The notes under the pieces: generated by a model
What the model saw: the letters and a program-made list of their open reading frames with translations, nothing else
Told to the model about the DNA's origin: nothing
Databases searched by the model: none
Program-made: the position numbers and the translations under genes
Part shown: positions 1-8,468 of the stretch, piece after piece
Numbering within the stretch: the first letter of the stretch is position 1
How the letters are laid out: every line of letters begins with the position of its first letter
Source of the DNA: Candidatus Eiseniibacteriota bacterium
GTDB lineage: Bacteria > Eisenbacteria > RBG-16-71-46 > SZUA-252
Direction: 5' to 3'
Assembly (NCBI GenBank): GCA_005893265.1
Contig: VBOX01000004.1
Span: 1-41,532 of the forward strand
Length of the DNA: 41,532 nucleotides

Positions 1-2
1 TG

Positions 3-587
3 AACGCGCTCGGCGTTTCTCCGGTTGCTGAAGCGGAAGTGCGAGACATGGTGGATGGGCCGGAAGGAATCGTGATCGTCCACGGACCGCCGCGGTCGAG
101 CGGCTCGCTCGTCCTCGCGTCTTTGGCCTCGCTGGCCGCGCGCCCGCAGAGGCGCATGCTCGCCATCGAGCCTAGCGGCAGCACACCCTACCCCGACTCG
201 GTGAGCCGCGTGATCTACGGCAAGCGCGAGGAGGCGCTCACCACATGGACCGAGCTGGTGGTAGGACAGGGCGTTGACGTAGCCATCCTCGATGATTTCC
301 TTCTCGGCGATTCCATCGCGGAGGCGCTGAGCGGCGCTTCGGTCGGGCGGCTGGTGTTCGTGCGAACCGATTGGCTCGACGGGAAGGCGCTCCTTTCCTA
401 TCTGACCAAGAGCCGGCACGGTCGCGCCGTCCTCGCGGATCGGCCGTTCGCTCTGCTCGGCCTTCCGCCGGCGAGGCGGGACGGCGCCTCGGTCTGGGAA
501 CCGCCGGAAACCCGGGCCGGGGGTATCACGTCGACCATCCTGACCGATGAGGATCGCGACTCCATCGCAAGCGAGAAGCGGCCCTAA
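3..587 (+). CDS. Degenerate GspE/PilB/PilT-superfamily ATPase domain, C-terminal part (5' end outside window)
   Basis: The reading frame is open to the left edge, so this is the 3' part of a longer gene; the GTG at 39 is probably internal. Counting from that GTG, the protein follows the fold order of secretion ATPases. A P-loop-like stretch GPPRSSGSL at 16-24 stands where PilT has GPTGSGKST. An IEP at 43-45 lies 28 residues after the first glycine (29 in PilT to IEDP). ILDDF near 83-87 sits at the Walker B position, and GRLVFVRTD matches GHLVFGTLHT. The Walker Lys and the HTN box are missing, so it should not hydrolyse ATP. The stop TAA shares its last base with the pilT ATG, implying translational coupling. 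I infer a pseudo-ATPase partner or regulator of the pilus motor; the assignment rests on motif spacing and context. Confidence 0.6.
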   Translation, partial: NALGVSPVAEAEVRDMVDGPEGIVIVHGPPRSSGSLVLASLASLAARPQRRMLAIEPSGSTPYPDSVSRVIYGKREEALTTWTELVVGQGVDVAILDDFLLGDSIAEALSGASVGRLVFVRTDWLDGKALLSYLTKSRHGRAVLADRPFALLGLPPARRDGASVWEPPETRAGGITSTILTDEDRDSIASEKRP

Positions 588-1729
588 TGCCCCAGTCCAT
601 CACGGCTCTCCTCACGTCCACCAGGGACGCGGGCGCTTCGGACCTTCACATCTCGGCGGGGATGCCCCCGATCGTCCGCAAGCGGGGCGAGATCGTCCGT
701 GCCAATTTACCGGCTCTGGGTGCCGACGAGACCCGCGCGATGCTCTACGAGATCATGAGCGCCGACCAGCGCGCTTATTTCGAGTCGCACAACGAGATCG
801 ATTTCGGGTTCGAGATCCCGGAGGTTGCGCGTTTCCGGGCGAACGTGTTCACGCAGCGCCGCGGCCCCGGCGCGGTGTTCCGCGTCATCCCCACCACGAT
901 CCGTACGCTCGAGGAGCTCGGGTGTCCTCCGGTGCTGCGCGAGATGGCGATGAAAGAGCGCGGGCTCGTGCTGGTGACGGGGCCGACCGGCAGCGGAAAG
1001 TCGACGACGCTCGCCGCGATGATCGACTACCTGAACTCCAACAAGCAGGCACATATCATCACGATCGAGGACCCGATCGAGTTCGTGCACGAGAGCAAGA
1101 AATGCCTCATCAACCAGAGAGAGGTCGGAGCGCACACGAAGGATTTCGCCACCGCGCTCCGGAGCGCCCTCCGGGAAGACCCCGACTGCATGCTGGTCGG
1201 AGAGCTCCGCGATCTCGAGACGACGTCGCTGGCGATCACGGCGGCCGAGACGGGCCACCTGGTTTTCGGAACGCTCCACACGAATTCCGCCGCGAAAACG
1301 ATCGACCGGCTCATTGACATTTTCCCCGGGGACCGGCAGTCCCAAATCCGGACGATGCTGAGCGAGTCGCTGGAGGGCGTGATCGCGCAGACCCTGATTC
1401 CCGCCGCCGACGGAAAGTCCCGGGTCGCGGCCCTCGAGATCCTGGTCGGGATCCCGGCGCTTCGAAACCTGGTTCGCGAGGAGAAGACGGCGCAGATCCT
1501 GAGCATCATGCAGGTCGGAGCCCAGCACGGAATGCAGACACTGGATCAGGCGCTCAAGGACCTGGTGACCTCCGGAAAGATCACGCGCGAGGAAGCGATC
1601 AAGCGAACGACGAGTCCGCGCCTGTTCGAAGGCACCAGCACGGGCGCGGGGGCGACACCCGGCGCCGGCGGAGGGCCGGCGGCGACGGCGGGATCTCGAA
1701 CCGCCGCGGGTGTGGGGGCCCGAGCTTGA
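587..1729 (+). CDS. pilT: Type IV pilus retraction ATPase PilT
   Basis: Hexameric cytoplasmic ATPase that depolymerises type IV pili and powers twitching. The 380-residue protein shows the N-terminal PAS-like domain (SDLHIS near 18-23, typical of PilT). It has a Walker A GPTGSGKST at 132-140, the acidic IEDP at 160-163, a Walker B with VGELRD near 204-209, the HTN His box, and the C-terminal ALRNLVRE helix, which is the PilT retraction motif. Length is close to the usual 345-380. The last roughly 35 residues are a Gly/Ala/Thr-rich tail of low complexity not expected in PilT. The ATG overlaps the stop of the upstream degenerate ATPase gene by one base. No other pilus gene lies in the window, so the pilin and assembly genes must be elsewhere. 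Confidence 0.95.
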   Translation: MPQSITALLTSTRDAGASDLHISAGMPPIVRKRGEIVRANLPALGADETRAMLYEIMSADQRAYFESHNEIDFGFEIPEVARFRANVFTQRRGPGAVFRVIPTTIRTLEELGCPPVLREMAMKERGLVLVTGPTGSGKSTTLAAMIDYLNSNKQAHIITIEDPIEFVHESKKCLINQREVGAHTKDFATALRSALREDPDCMLVGELRDLETTSLAITAAETGHLVFGTLHTNSAAKTIDRLIDIFPGDRQSQIRTMLSESLEGVIAQTLIPAADGKSRVAALEILVGIPALRNLVREEKTAQILSIMQVGAQHGMQTLDQALKDLVTSGKITREEAIKRTTSPRLFEGTSTGAGATPGAGGGPAATAGSRTAAGVGARA

Positions 1730-1754
1730 CGCGCCGAGGAAAGGGGTGGTACCA

Positions 1755-2504
1755 ATGCAACCGGTGACCAAGCTTAAGGCTTTGGTTTTCCTCAGCGTCA
1801 TGACTTCGTGTTTTTCATCCGGCGTGCTCGCGGAAGAGGCTCCGCGCGAGATCCGTCTCGGACAGCCACCGCCGCCCGCGCCCAAGCGCGATCAAGCTGA
1901 AGTACGCGCCATCGAGCGATTCCTTGCGGCGAGGCAGAGCGGGAGCCTGGACCGCTCACGGGATGCGGCGGCCCGGCGTTTTCTCGCGGGGGGCGCGAAA
2001 GTCGACGCGGCGACGCTCGTCGGTGAGCGAGGGGAGACGCTCGCGGCCTTCGACTTCAGCGACGCCGCGATCGTCCACCTGACGTCCGGTAGGTTCCGGG
2101 TTCCCGTCTATCTTCTGTTCACCGACGGCAACGGAAGGGTGACGAGGAGCCGCGACGAAGACCTCACGTTCGAGGGCGGACGCGGCGGCTTCGCCTGCTC
2201 CTCGATCAAGGTACGGAGCGCGATGAGCTGGGATTCCGGAGAGGTCTCGAAAACCGCCGACCGGCTCCACGCGCGCGAAGCGCTCGATCGCGCCGATGAT
2301 TTCCTTCGGACCTGGGCGAAGCGTCAGACACGGCAGGTTGCCTATTCGATCTCGGACATCTATCCCGACGTGCCGGCGGGGATCGTGATCCCCTGCCTCC
2401 GCTTCACGGCGCAACTTGGAAAGCGCGGCTATGATGTCGTCGACATGCCGCTTATGATGAGCAAAGGTCCGAACGGGTACGAGCTCGAGCCGGCCGCCAA
2501 CTAA
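1755..2504 (+). CDS. Secreted hypothetical protein
   Basis: A 249-residue protein that I do not recognise. The ATG at 1755 is preferred over an earlier in-frame start at 1710. It is preceded by AAGGGG about 8 bases upstream and gives a clear signal peptide: basic start, hydrophobic core LKALVFLSVMTSCF, then a likely cleavage near VLAEE. A Cys at about residue 19 could suggest a lipoprotein, but the lipobox is poor. The mature part is mixed alpha/beta with several Arg-rich segments and no catalytic motif I can name. It follows pilT by 25 bases and precedes the HAD gene by 28, so cotranscription is likely. Envelope location is inferred from the signal peptide; function unknown. Confidence 0.7.
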   Translation: MQPVTKLKALVFLSVMTSCFSSGVLAEEAPREIRLGQPPPPAPKRDQAEVRAIERFLAARQSGSLDRSRDAAARRFLAGGAKVDAATLVGERGETLAAFDFSDAAIVHLTSGRFRVPVYLLFTDGNGRVTRSRDEDLTFEGGRGGFACSSIKVRSAMSWDSGEVSKTADRLHAREALDRADDFLRTWAKRQTRQVAYSISDIYPDVPAGIVIPCLRFTAQLGKRGYDVVDMPLMMSKGPNGYELEPAAN

Positions 2505-2532
2505 GACGAGTACCACCGGGACCCAGATCAGG

Positions 2533-3249
2533 ATGCGTCTCGCACTTTTCGACATCGACGGAACGCTCCTCCGCGAGGGCATCGCCCCCAAGCTTGCATT
2601 CGCGCGGGCGCTCCAAGAAACCTACGATACGACGGGACCCGTAAGCGGATTCCGTTTCGCGGGCATGACCGATCCCCAGTGCGTGGCCGAAATCATGCGG
2701 ATGGCGGGGGTGCCCGACGAGGTGATCCTCGAGCGCAGGGACGCGTGCCTGGACCGCTACGCGGAACACCTCGCGGTGGAGATGAGGAACCACGACGGCG
2801 CCAAGCTCTACCCGGGCGTCAAAGAGCTGCTGCGGCACCTGAGCGGGCGGGATGACGTGGTCGTCGGCCTCCTGACCGGGAACGTTCAACGCGGAGCGAT
2901 GCTCAAGCTCCGGCGATTCAGTCTCGGGGATTATTTCCGTTTCGGCGCGTTCGGGAACGAGCACGAGGACCGCTGCGTGCTGGCCCGGATCGCGCTCGAG
3001 AAGGCAGGAGACCTCCTGGGGCGGCGCGTCGCGGGAAGCGAGGCAACCGTCATCGGAGACACGCCGCGCGATGTCGCGTGCGCCCGCGCGATCGGCGCGC
3101 GGGCGGTCATCGTCGCCACGGGCCTGGTATCGAGGGATGAGCTCCTTGCGGCGGAGCCCGACGCGATTCTGGACTCGTTCGAGGATCTCGAAGGTACACT
3201 CCAGGCCATCATCCCGGATACGCGGCCCGAATCGAGCCGCAGTTCCTGA
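2533..3249 (+). CDS. HAD-family hydrolase (phosphoglycolate phosphatase-like)
   Basis: A 238-residue soluble haloacid-dehalogenase phosphatase. Motif I is FDIDGT with nucleophile Asp7 and acid/base Asp9. A helical cap of the C1 type follows. Motif II is LLTGN near 115-119, and motif IV is VIGDTPRD near 174-181 with the metal-binding Asp. This matches the Gph/PGP-like branch that dephosphorylates small phosphoesters; the actual substrate cannot be read from sequence. The ATG at 2533 starts directly on the DIDGT strand, as is usual. Its 3' end is overlapped in another frame by the probable start of the glycoside hydrolase gene, so it may be the first gene of the polysaccharide operon. Confidence 0.85.
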   Translation: MRLALFDIDGTLLREGIAPKLAFARALQETYDTTGPVSGFRFAGMTDPQCVAEIMRMAGVPDEVILERRDACLDRYAEHLAVEMRNHDGAKLYPGVKELLRHLSGRDDVVVGLLTGNVQRGAMLKLRRFSLGDYFRFGAFGNEHEDRCVLARIALEKAGDLLGRRVAGSEATVIGDTPRDVACARAIGARAVIVATGLVSRDELLAAEPDAILDSFEDLEGTLQAIIPDTRPESSRSS

Positions 3250-5719
3250 TAGCGTTTCTCCCGGGAAATACGCGAGTATTGCGACAGCTTCGCACAGACG
3301 GAGGGCCGGTCCGATCTTTCGTGCATGGCTCGCGATCCCATCGCTCGTTGTCCTTCTAAGCGCCGCCATCTACAGCCAAGCCGGCACCTCCGAGCCTTCC
3401 CGATACGTCCAGGCGCGCGGAGACCGGTTCGAGATCGTCACGGCCGGCGTCTCCCGCCCGATGTTCATCCGGGGCCTCAACCTGGGCACCGGCTCCGCGG
3501 GGCACTTCCCGGGGGAATTCGCGATCACAAAGGCGGACTATCGCCGGTGGCTTCAGTTCGCGCGGGGCATCCACGCGAACGCGATCCGGGTGTACGCCCT
3601 TCATCCACCCGATTTTTATCAGGCTCTCAAGGAGGAAAATGAGGCCCACCCCAAAGAGCCCCTGTGGCTTTTCCAGGAGGTATGGACTGAGCTGCCGGAG
3701 CAGAACGATTTCTGGGACCCAGCGTTCACCCGCGGATTTGAGTCCGAGATCAAAACCTCCATCGACGCGATCCATGGAAGGGCCCTAGTCCCCCCGCGGC
3801 CGGGCCACGCGTCCGGGCGCTACGCCGCCGACGTTTCTCCCTATGTGGCGGGCTGGCTGCTGGGGCGCGAGTGGGAGCCCTACGCCGTGCGCATCACGCA
3901 GCAAAAGCACCCCGACGTGACATCCTTCCGCGGAGCCTTCTTTTCCGTCGAGCACGGCACGTCGATGGAATGTTGGCTGGGGCGTGAGCTCGACCTGGCG
4001 GCATCCTACGAGGCCGGTCGTTACGGTCTGAGCCGTCCGGTCTCCTTTGTGAACTGGCCCACATTGGACGTGATGCGCCACCCTACGGAAACGGAGCCGG
4101 GCGGGAAGGAGGCGGAACACGACGAGGACGCGTTCTCGGTCGATCCGGGGAAGATTCGTCCGACGAGAGGACCTTCACCGCTCAATCGGACGCTTGGTTA
4201 TTTCGCGAACTACCACGTATACCCCTACTACCCGGACTTCATAAATCTCGACCCTGGCTATTCGGCCTACCGCGACAAGCACGGGTTGTGCAACTACGCG
4301 GGATATCTCGCGGATCTGAAGGCGCATACCCGGGGCATCCCGCTTCTCATAGGTGAGTTCGGGGTTCCGACGAGCCGCGGCATCGCACACCTGCAACGGC
4401 AGGGAATCCATCACGGCGGCATGTCAGAGGAGGAGCAGGGGCGGCACGATGTGCGACTCATCGAGGACATCCAGGAAACGGACTGTGCCGGCGCGCTCCT
4501 CTTCGCGCTCTTCGACGAATGGTTCAAGGTGAATTGGTTGGTCATGCGCGAGGAGCAGCCGCGGGACCGTGATCCTTTGTGGCACAACCTGCTTGACCCC
4601 GAGGAGAGCTACGGACTCATCGGCTTCGACCCGCCGTCCACGATCCACGTGGACGGAAGGATCGAGGACTGGGCCGGAATCGCCCCGTACGCGACCGCCA
4701 AGGAAAGCTCGCTCCTTCGCGCTCTCTACGTCACCTCCGATCAGAATCGCTTCTATGTGCGGGTCGATCTCGCGGAAGCCTCCCAGCGTGGCGGAAACGA
4801 AAAGGGAATCGATCGGACGTGGCCGGCGGCGATCGGGATCGCCCTCGACGTGCTCGATCCCAAGCGCGGCGATCACAGGCTCCCCCGGCCGCTTCGCGCC
4901 ACGTGGTCCCGCGGAGCCGAATTCGTGCTGCTGATCGAACCGGGGGATCGACGCGATGGCGGAACGCGCCCGCCCAAGGCCGAGCTCTTCATCGACAAGG
5001 CGATGAACTATTCGGTCTGGTCGCGGGTGCTCGCGGACGGGCGCTTTCTGCCGAACCGGAGCCCGTTCCGCCCCGTGGCGAACGAGGACGGGGCTTATGT
5101 CCCACTCATCATCGAAACGAACCGCGAGCGCGTCTCTCGTGGCGGCAAGCTGTACCCGCCGCGACACCTCGACTGGGGCCGCCTCGAGTTCGGGCGCGAG
5201 CCGGCGCGCGCTCCCGTCTGGCCGGGCGGCGCCCCCGCCTTTGCATACGATCCGCACGCCGAATGGACCGTCGACGACGCGGGCGGGACGATCGAGATCG
5301 CCCTGCCGTGGGGCCTTCTGAACGTCGGCGACCCCTCGAGCCGGTCCGTTCTGGACGACAAGCAGGGGACGAGCGAGGTTGAAGTCTCCCGGACGGCCGG
5401 AATCGGGCTGCTGGCATGGGCAACGCGGCTGTCCACCTTCCGAGCCGATTCCCTGGGGCCGGCCCGGCCGGAATTCTCTTCCTGGGTCAAGGCCGGCGAT
5501 ATCCAGTTCCTGGGCCCACCGGGGACGGTCCAAAGCGCTGCCGCCCACGAAGTTCACATCGTGACGCCTGAATCCAACTCCTATGTATGGAACGAATGGG
5601 ACATGCCGATGATCACAGAGCGGATCAAGAAGTCAGCACGGTGGTTGCGGGAATCTTTCGAGGGAATGGACGCCCGTGAGAAGCGAAGCCAAACGGACCT
5701 CGACGCTAAACGGGAGTAG
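3137..5719 (+). CDS. Exported TIM-barrel glycoside hydrolase with C-terminal CBM9/DOMON-like domain
   Basis: About 860 residues if the ATG at 3137 is used. A hydrophobic export segment (AWLAIPSLVVLLSAAIYSQA) lies near 65-85. A TIM-barrel glycosidase follows, of the clan-A type (GH2/GH5-like). GWLLGREWEP carries a possible acid/base Glu245, and LIGEFG carries a possible nucleophile Glu407. The last third opens with HVDGRIEDWAGI and YVTSDQNRFYVRVDLA, the pattern of CBM9/DOMON-like sandwich domains. Likely periplasmic, trimming or releasing the polymer made by the downstream synthase. Start is uncertain: after the HAD stop at 3249 no ATG, GTG or TTG precedes the export segment, so the start lies inside the HAD gene (ATG 3137 or TTG 3146) or is a rare ATT near 3274. 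Substrate unknown. Confidence 0.8.
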   Translation: MSSLRRSPTRFWTRSRISKVHSRPSSRIRGPNRAAVPDSVSPGKYASIATASHRRRAGPIFRAWLAIPSLVVLLSAAIYSQAGTSEPSRYVQARGDRFEIVTAGVSRPMFIRGLNLGTGSAGHFPGEFAITKADYRRWLQFARGIHANAIRVYALHPPDFYQALKEENEAHPKEPLWLFQEVWTELPEQNDFWDPAFTRGFESEIKTSIDAIHGRALVPPRPGHASGRYAADVSPYVAGWLLGREWEPYAVRITQQKHPDVTSFRGAFFSVEHGTSMECWLGRELDLAASYEAGRYGLSRPVSFVNWPTLDVMRHPTETEPGGKEAEHDEDAFSVDPGKIRPTRGPSPLNRTLGYFANYHVYPYYPDFINLDPGYSAYRDKHGLCNYAGYLADLKAHTRGIPLLIGEFGVPTSRGIAHLQRQGIHHGGMSEEEQGRHDVRLIEDIQETDCAGALLFALFDEWFKVNWLVMREEQPRDRDPLWHNLLDPEESYGLIGFDPPSTIHVDGRIEDWAGIAPYATAKESSLLRALYVTSDQNRFYVRVDLAEASQRGGNEKGIDRTWPAAIGIALDVLDPKRGDHRLPRPLRATWSRGAEFVLLIEPGDRRDGGTRPPKAELFIDKAMNYSVWSRVLADGRFLPNRSPFRPVANEDGAYVPLIIETNRERVSRGGKLYPPRHLDWGRLEFGREPARAPVWPGGAPAFAYDPHAEWTVDDAGGTIEIALPWGLLNVGDPSSRSVLDDKQGTSEVEVSRTAGIGLLAWATRLSTFRADSLGPARPEFSSWVKAGDIQFLGPPGTVQSAAAHEVHIVTPESNSYVWNEWDMPMITERIKKSARWLRESFEGMDAREKRSQTDLDAKRE

Positions 5720-7373
5720 TCGGGCCACGGCGCCGCGGATCGGAAGCGTGGGGCGCGTTGCGCCGTTCCTTCTGGTCGGCCTACTGTGCGCCACGGTGTC
5801 TCCCCTTGGCGCCTCGGCGCGCCCGGACCCACCCCTGACGCGCCCCGGCACGACCCAGATGGACGAAGTCGGTCGATCCGACGAAGCGCTGCGGGACGCG
5901 AGGGAATCCAGCGATCGCAAGGAGTTCGACAAGGCCGCCGCGACGCTCCGTGGCGCCCTCAAGGACGATCCCGACAACCGGGAGCTTCTCTCGCTCCTCG
6001 CGCGCGTGCTGGCGTGGTCCCGCCATTTCGACGAATCGATCGCCGCCTACCGCAAGCTTCTCGCGCGCTATCCCGATGACGCATTCGACCGTGCGGGGTA
6101 TGCACGGGCCCTCGCGTGGTCCGGCCGGAGCGACAAGGCGATTCCCGAGTTCCGCCGGGCGATCGCGGCCGATTCCACGGATCTCGAGACCCGCATCGGC
6201 TACGCGCGCGCTCTCTCCTGGAGCGGCGATCTCGCGGGCGCCTCGATGGAATATCGGCGTGTCCTCGAGGCGGCTCCCAAGAACGGCGACGCTTGGCTCG
6301 GGCTGGCGACGGTCACGCGCTGGCGAAATGCGCCGACGGCGTCGGATGCCTTCACGGAGAAAGCAGCCGCCCACGGTGCCGACGTGGATGGGGTCAAGGA
6401 GGAACGAAGCGCGGTTCGGCTCGCGCTCCGACCCGCTGTGGGTAGCGGGTGGATGAGACTTCGCGAGCGGCAGATCACATCCGACTCGACCGCGTTCAAG
6501 CTCGAGACCGTAGGCGGCTTCATCGATGCCCGCGGCACGCTGGCCCGCTCGGTCGGGCTCTCTCTTCGCGCTTCCAGGCTCCATCATTGGGAGAAAAACA
6601 CGGGCGTCCCTCCCGACACGACGCTGAACTACGACCTGAACAGCACGGGAATCCGCGGCGACGTGAGCTTTCTCAGACGCTACCCGGTGCAGGTCAGCGC
6701 GGGCCTCGCGTACCAGCGGTTCGAGGGCAGGAATCCTCGTGTGCTCTACCCTTTGGGGAGTGACGATGACTTCGTCGGCTTCAACTCGCGCGTGTGGGGC
6801 TACCTGGGAAGGTTCACACCGAGCGTCGGCGTAAGCAGGGATTACATCGCGATCAAGACCACCGATGGCACGGGGGCAAACGTCCTGGTGCCCGGCGGTG
6901 TGACGGACGCCGGCCTGGGTCTTCGCTGGGACTGGAACGGTCGCGGCAGCGTGACCGGCTCTTTCTCGAGGGCGACCTACACGGACGACAACGATCGTAC
7001 GAGCGTGGCCGGATCGCTGGCGTATCGGATCAACTCGAGGCAACCGCGGCTCACTCTGGATTACGGTCTCACGTGGTCCGATTTCTCCAAGCCTTCCGCC
7101 AGCTACTTCACCCCGCTCGAGAGCGTGAAGCACGCGGCGGGCATTACCGCCACCGGCTACTCCGAGCGCGCGGCGATGGACTACGGCGCCCGGTACGAAT
7201 TCTCGTTCCTGACGTCGTCGAATTTCGACGATATCGCCGCGAACGTCTGGTCCGCATACCTGAACGGGACGATCCTCGACGGGGTCCCGCTCGGCGTGGA
7301 GGGCTACTACTCCGTGGACAACCACTCGTACCGCACCTGGGGGCTCACGCTCTCGGGTTCGGTCCGCTGGTGA
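5676..7373 (+). CDS. TPR plus outer-membrane beta-barrel protein (YaiO-like), probable polysaccharide exporter
   Basis: 565 residues from GTG 5676, overlapping the hydrolase gene by 44 bases. A long signal peptide (core VAPFLLVGLLCATVSP, cleavage near ASARP) is followed by about four TPR units at 75-235, with recurring ALAWSG-type helices. A beta-barrel from about 245 then shows alternating aromatic strands, and the chain ends in Trp as outer-membrane proteins often do. This TPR-then-porin order is that of synthase-dependent polysaccharide exporters such as PgaA, BcsC and AlgK/AlgE, and of YaiO-family barrels. Position between a glycosidase and a GT2 synthase supports export of the polymer across the outer membrane. 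The barrel is shorter than BcsC's or PgaA's proteins, so the match is to architecture only. Confidence 0.8.
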   Translation: MRSEAKRTSTLNGSSRATAPRIGSVGRVAPFLLVGLLCATVSPLGASARPDPPLTRPGTTQMDEVGRSDEALRDARESSDRKEFDKAAATLRGALKDDPDNRELLSLLARVLAWSRHFDESIAAYRKLLARYPDDAFDRAGYARALAWSGRSDKAIPEFRRAIAADSTDLETRIGYARALSWSGDLAGASMEYRRVLEAAPKNGDAWLGLATVTRWRNAPTASDAFTEKAAAHGADVDGVKEERSAVRLALRPAVGSGWMRLRERQITSDSTAFKLETVGGFIDARGTLARSVGLSLRASRLHHWEKNTGVPPDTTLNYDLNSTGIRGDVSFLRRYPVQVSAGLAYQRFEGRNPRVLYPLGSDDDFVGFNSRVWGYLGRFTPSVGVSRDYIAIKTTDGTGANVLVPGGVTDAGLGLRWDWNGRGSVTGSFSRATYTDDNDRTSVAGSLAYRINSRQPRLTLDYGLTWSDFSKPSASYFTPLESVKHAAGITATGYSERAAMDYGARYEFSFLTSSNFDDIAANVWSAYLNGTILDGVPLGVEGYYSVDNHSYRTWGLTLSGSVRW

Positions 7374-7383
7374 GGAGGACGGC

Positions 7384-8466
7384 GTGATCGACTACCAGGC
7401 CCTCCTGGTCACCCTGGGACTCCTTCTTTGCATCGTGGCCCTCACCACCCTTGCGGCGATCGCGAATAAGATCTACTCGAATCGCGAAGAGGCGTCGAAA
7501 CGCAGCTTCCTGGACCGCCTGAGAAAGAACTTCCTGCTCCTGAAGACCGGGATCCCGGACGATCGATCCGAGGGGATGCGCCAGATCGTCCGCGCCCTCT
7601 CGGGCCGTTGGTCCGAGATGGCCGCCGAGGAGGTGAGTCAGCTCGAGCTGGCGCTGCGCCTCGAGGTGATCCGTTCGCTCGAGGAGGCGGGTGTGGTGGC
7701 CCGCTACCTCCGCGACGCGCGGAGCCCGATGAAATGGACCCGCGCCCACGCGCTCCGCATCTTGGGGGAGCTCAAGGTGCCGAGCTCGGTGCCGACCCTC
7801 CTGAAGGCGCTCGAGGACAGGGACTCCGACGTGCGGAACGTCGCGGCGCGCTCCCTAGGCCGGATGAAGCTCCAGGCGGCCGAGGAGGCACTGGTCGAGC
7901 TTCTGGGAAAACACGACCAAGCGGTGTCGGCTCGCATCGCCGCGATCTGCATCGAGATGGGACCGCGCACCGCCCCGCTCCTGATTCGCACGCTCCGCGA
8001 GGGCACGCCGAAGGCCCGCTTCTGGGCCGCGCGGATCCTCGGCGAGATCAAGGACGCACGCGCCACGCGATCGCTCGGCGACGCGCTCACCGATAAGGAC
8101 GCCGACGTCCGGTCGGCCGCGGTCTGGGCGCTCGGGATGATTGCCGACCGCGCGAGCGCGGCTCTGGTCGAGCCGCTTCTGCAAGATTCCGTCTGGTACG
8201 TCCGCGCGCACGCGGCGGAGGCGCTGGGCCGCATCGGAGATCCCAACGCGGTCCAGCCGCTGGCCGAGGCGCTCAAGGACCGCTCGTGGTGGGTCCGAAA
8301 GAACGCGCTCGACGCCCTCGTACGCCTCGGCGAGCCCGCAAAACCAGTCTTGCTTCGCACGCTGAACGGGGAGGATCGCTTCGCGCGCGATTGCGCCGTC
8401 GAGGCCCTGATGACGCTTGGAATGCCGCTCCCGGAGACCGCGGTGAGCGACGGAGGAGGCTCCTAG
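7384..8466 (+). CDS. Membrane-anchored HEAT-repeat protein of the polysaccharide cassette
   Basis: 360 residues from GTG 7384, with GAGGAGG at 7372-7378 as ribosome binding site. One N-terminal transmembrane helix (about 7-28) is followed by a Lys/Arg-rich stretch, so by the positive-inside rule the rest is cytoplasmic. The region from about 100 to 345 is at least seven HEAT/PBS-lyase-type repeats, with the recurring pattern of Asp-Val-Arg then AA..LG.(I/M). There is no enzymatic motif. It begins 10 bases after the barrel gene and ends 2 bases before the synthase gene, so it is almost certainly co-expressed. I infer a scaffold or regulatory subunit touching the cytosolic face of the glycosyltransferase; no such subunit is standard in the bcs, pga or alg systems. 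Confidence 0.85.
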   Translation: MIDYQALLVTLGLLLCIVALTTLAAIANKIYSNREEASKRSFLDRLRKNFLLLKTGIPDDRSEGMRQIVRALSGRWSEMAAEEVSQLELALRLEVIRSLEEAGVVARYLRDARSPMKWTRAHALRILGELKVPSSVPTLLKALEDRDSDVRNVAARSLGRMKLQAAEEALVELLGKHDQAVSARIAAICIEMGPRTAPLLIRTLREGTPKARFWAARILGEIKDARATRSLGDALTDKDADVRSAAVWALGMIADRASAALVEPLLQDSVWYVRAHAAEALGRIGDPNAVQPLAEALKDRSWWVRKNALDALVRLGEPAKPVLLRTLNGEDRFARDCAVEALMTLGMPLPETAVSDGGGS

Positions 8467-8468
8467 AA

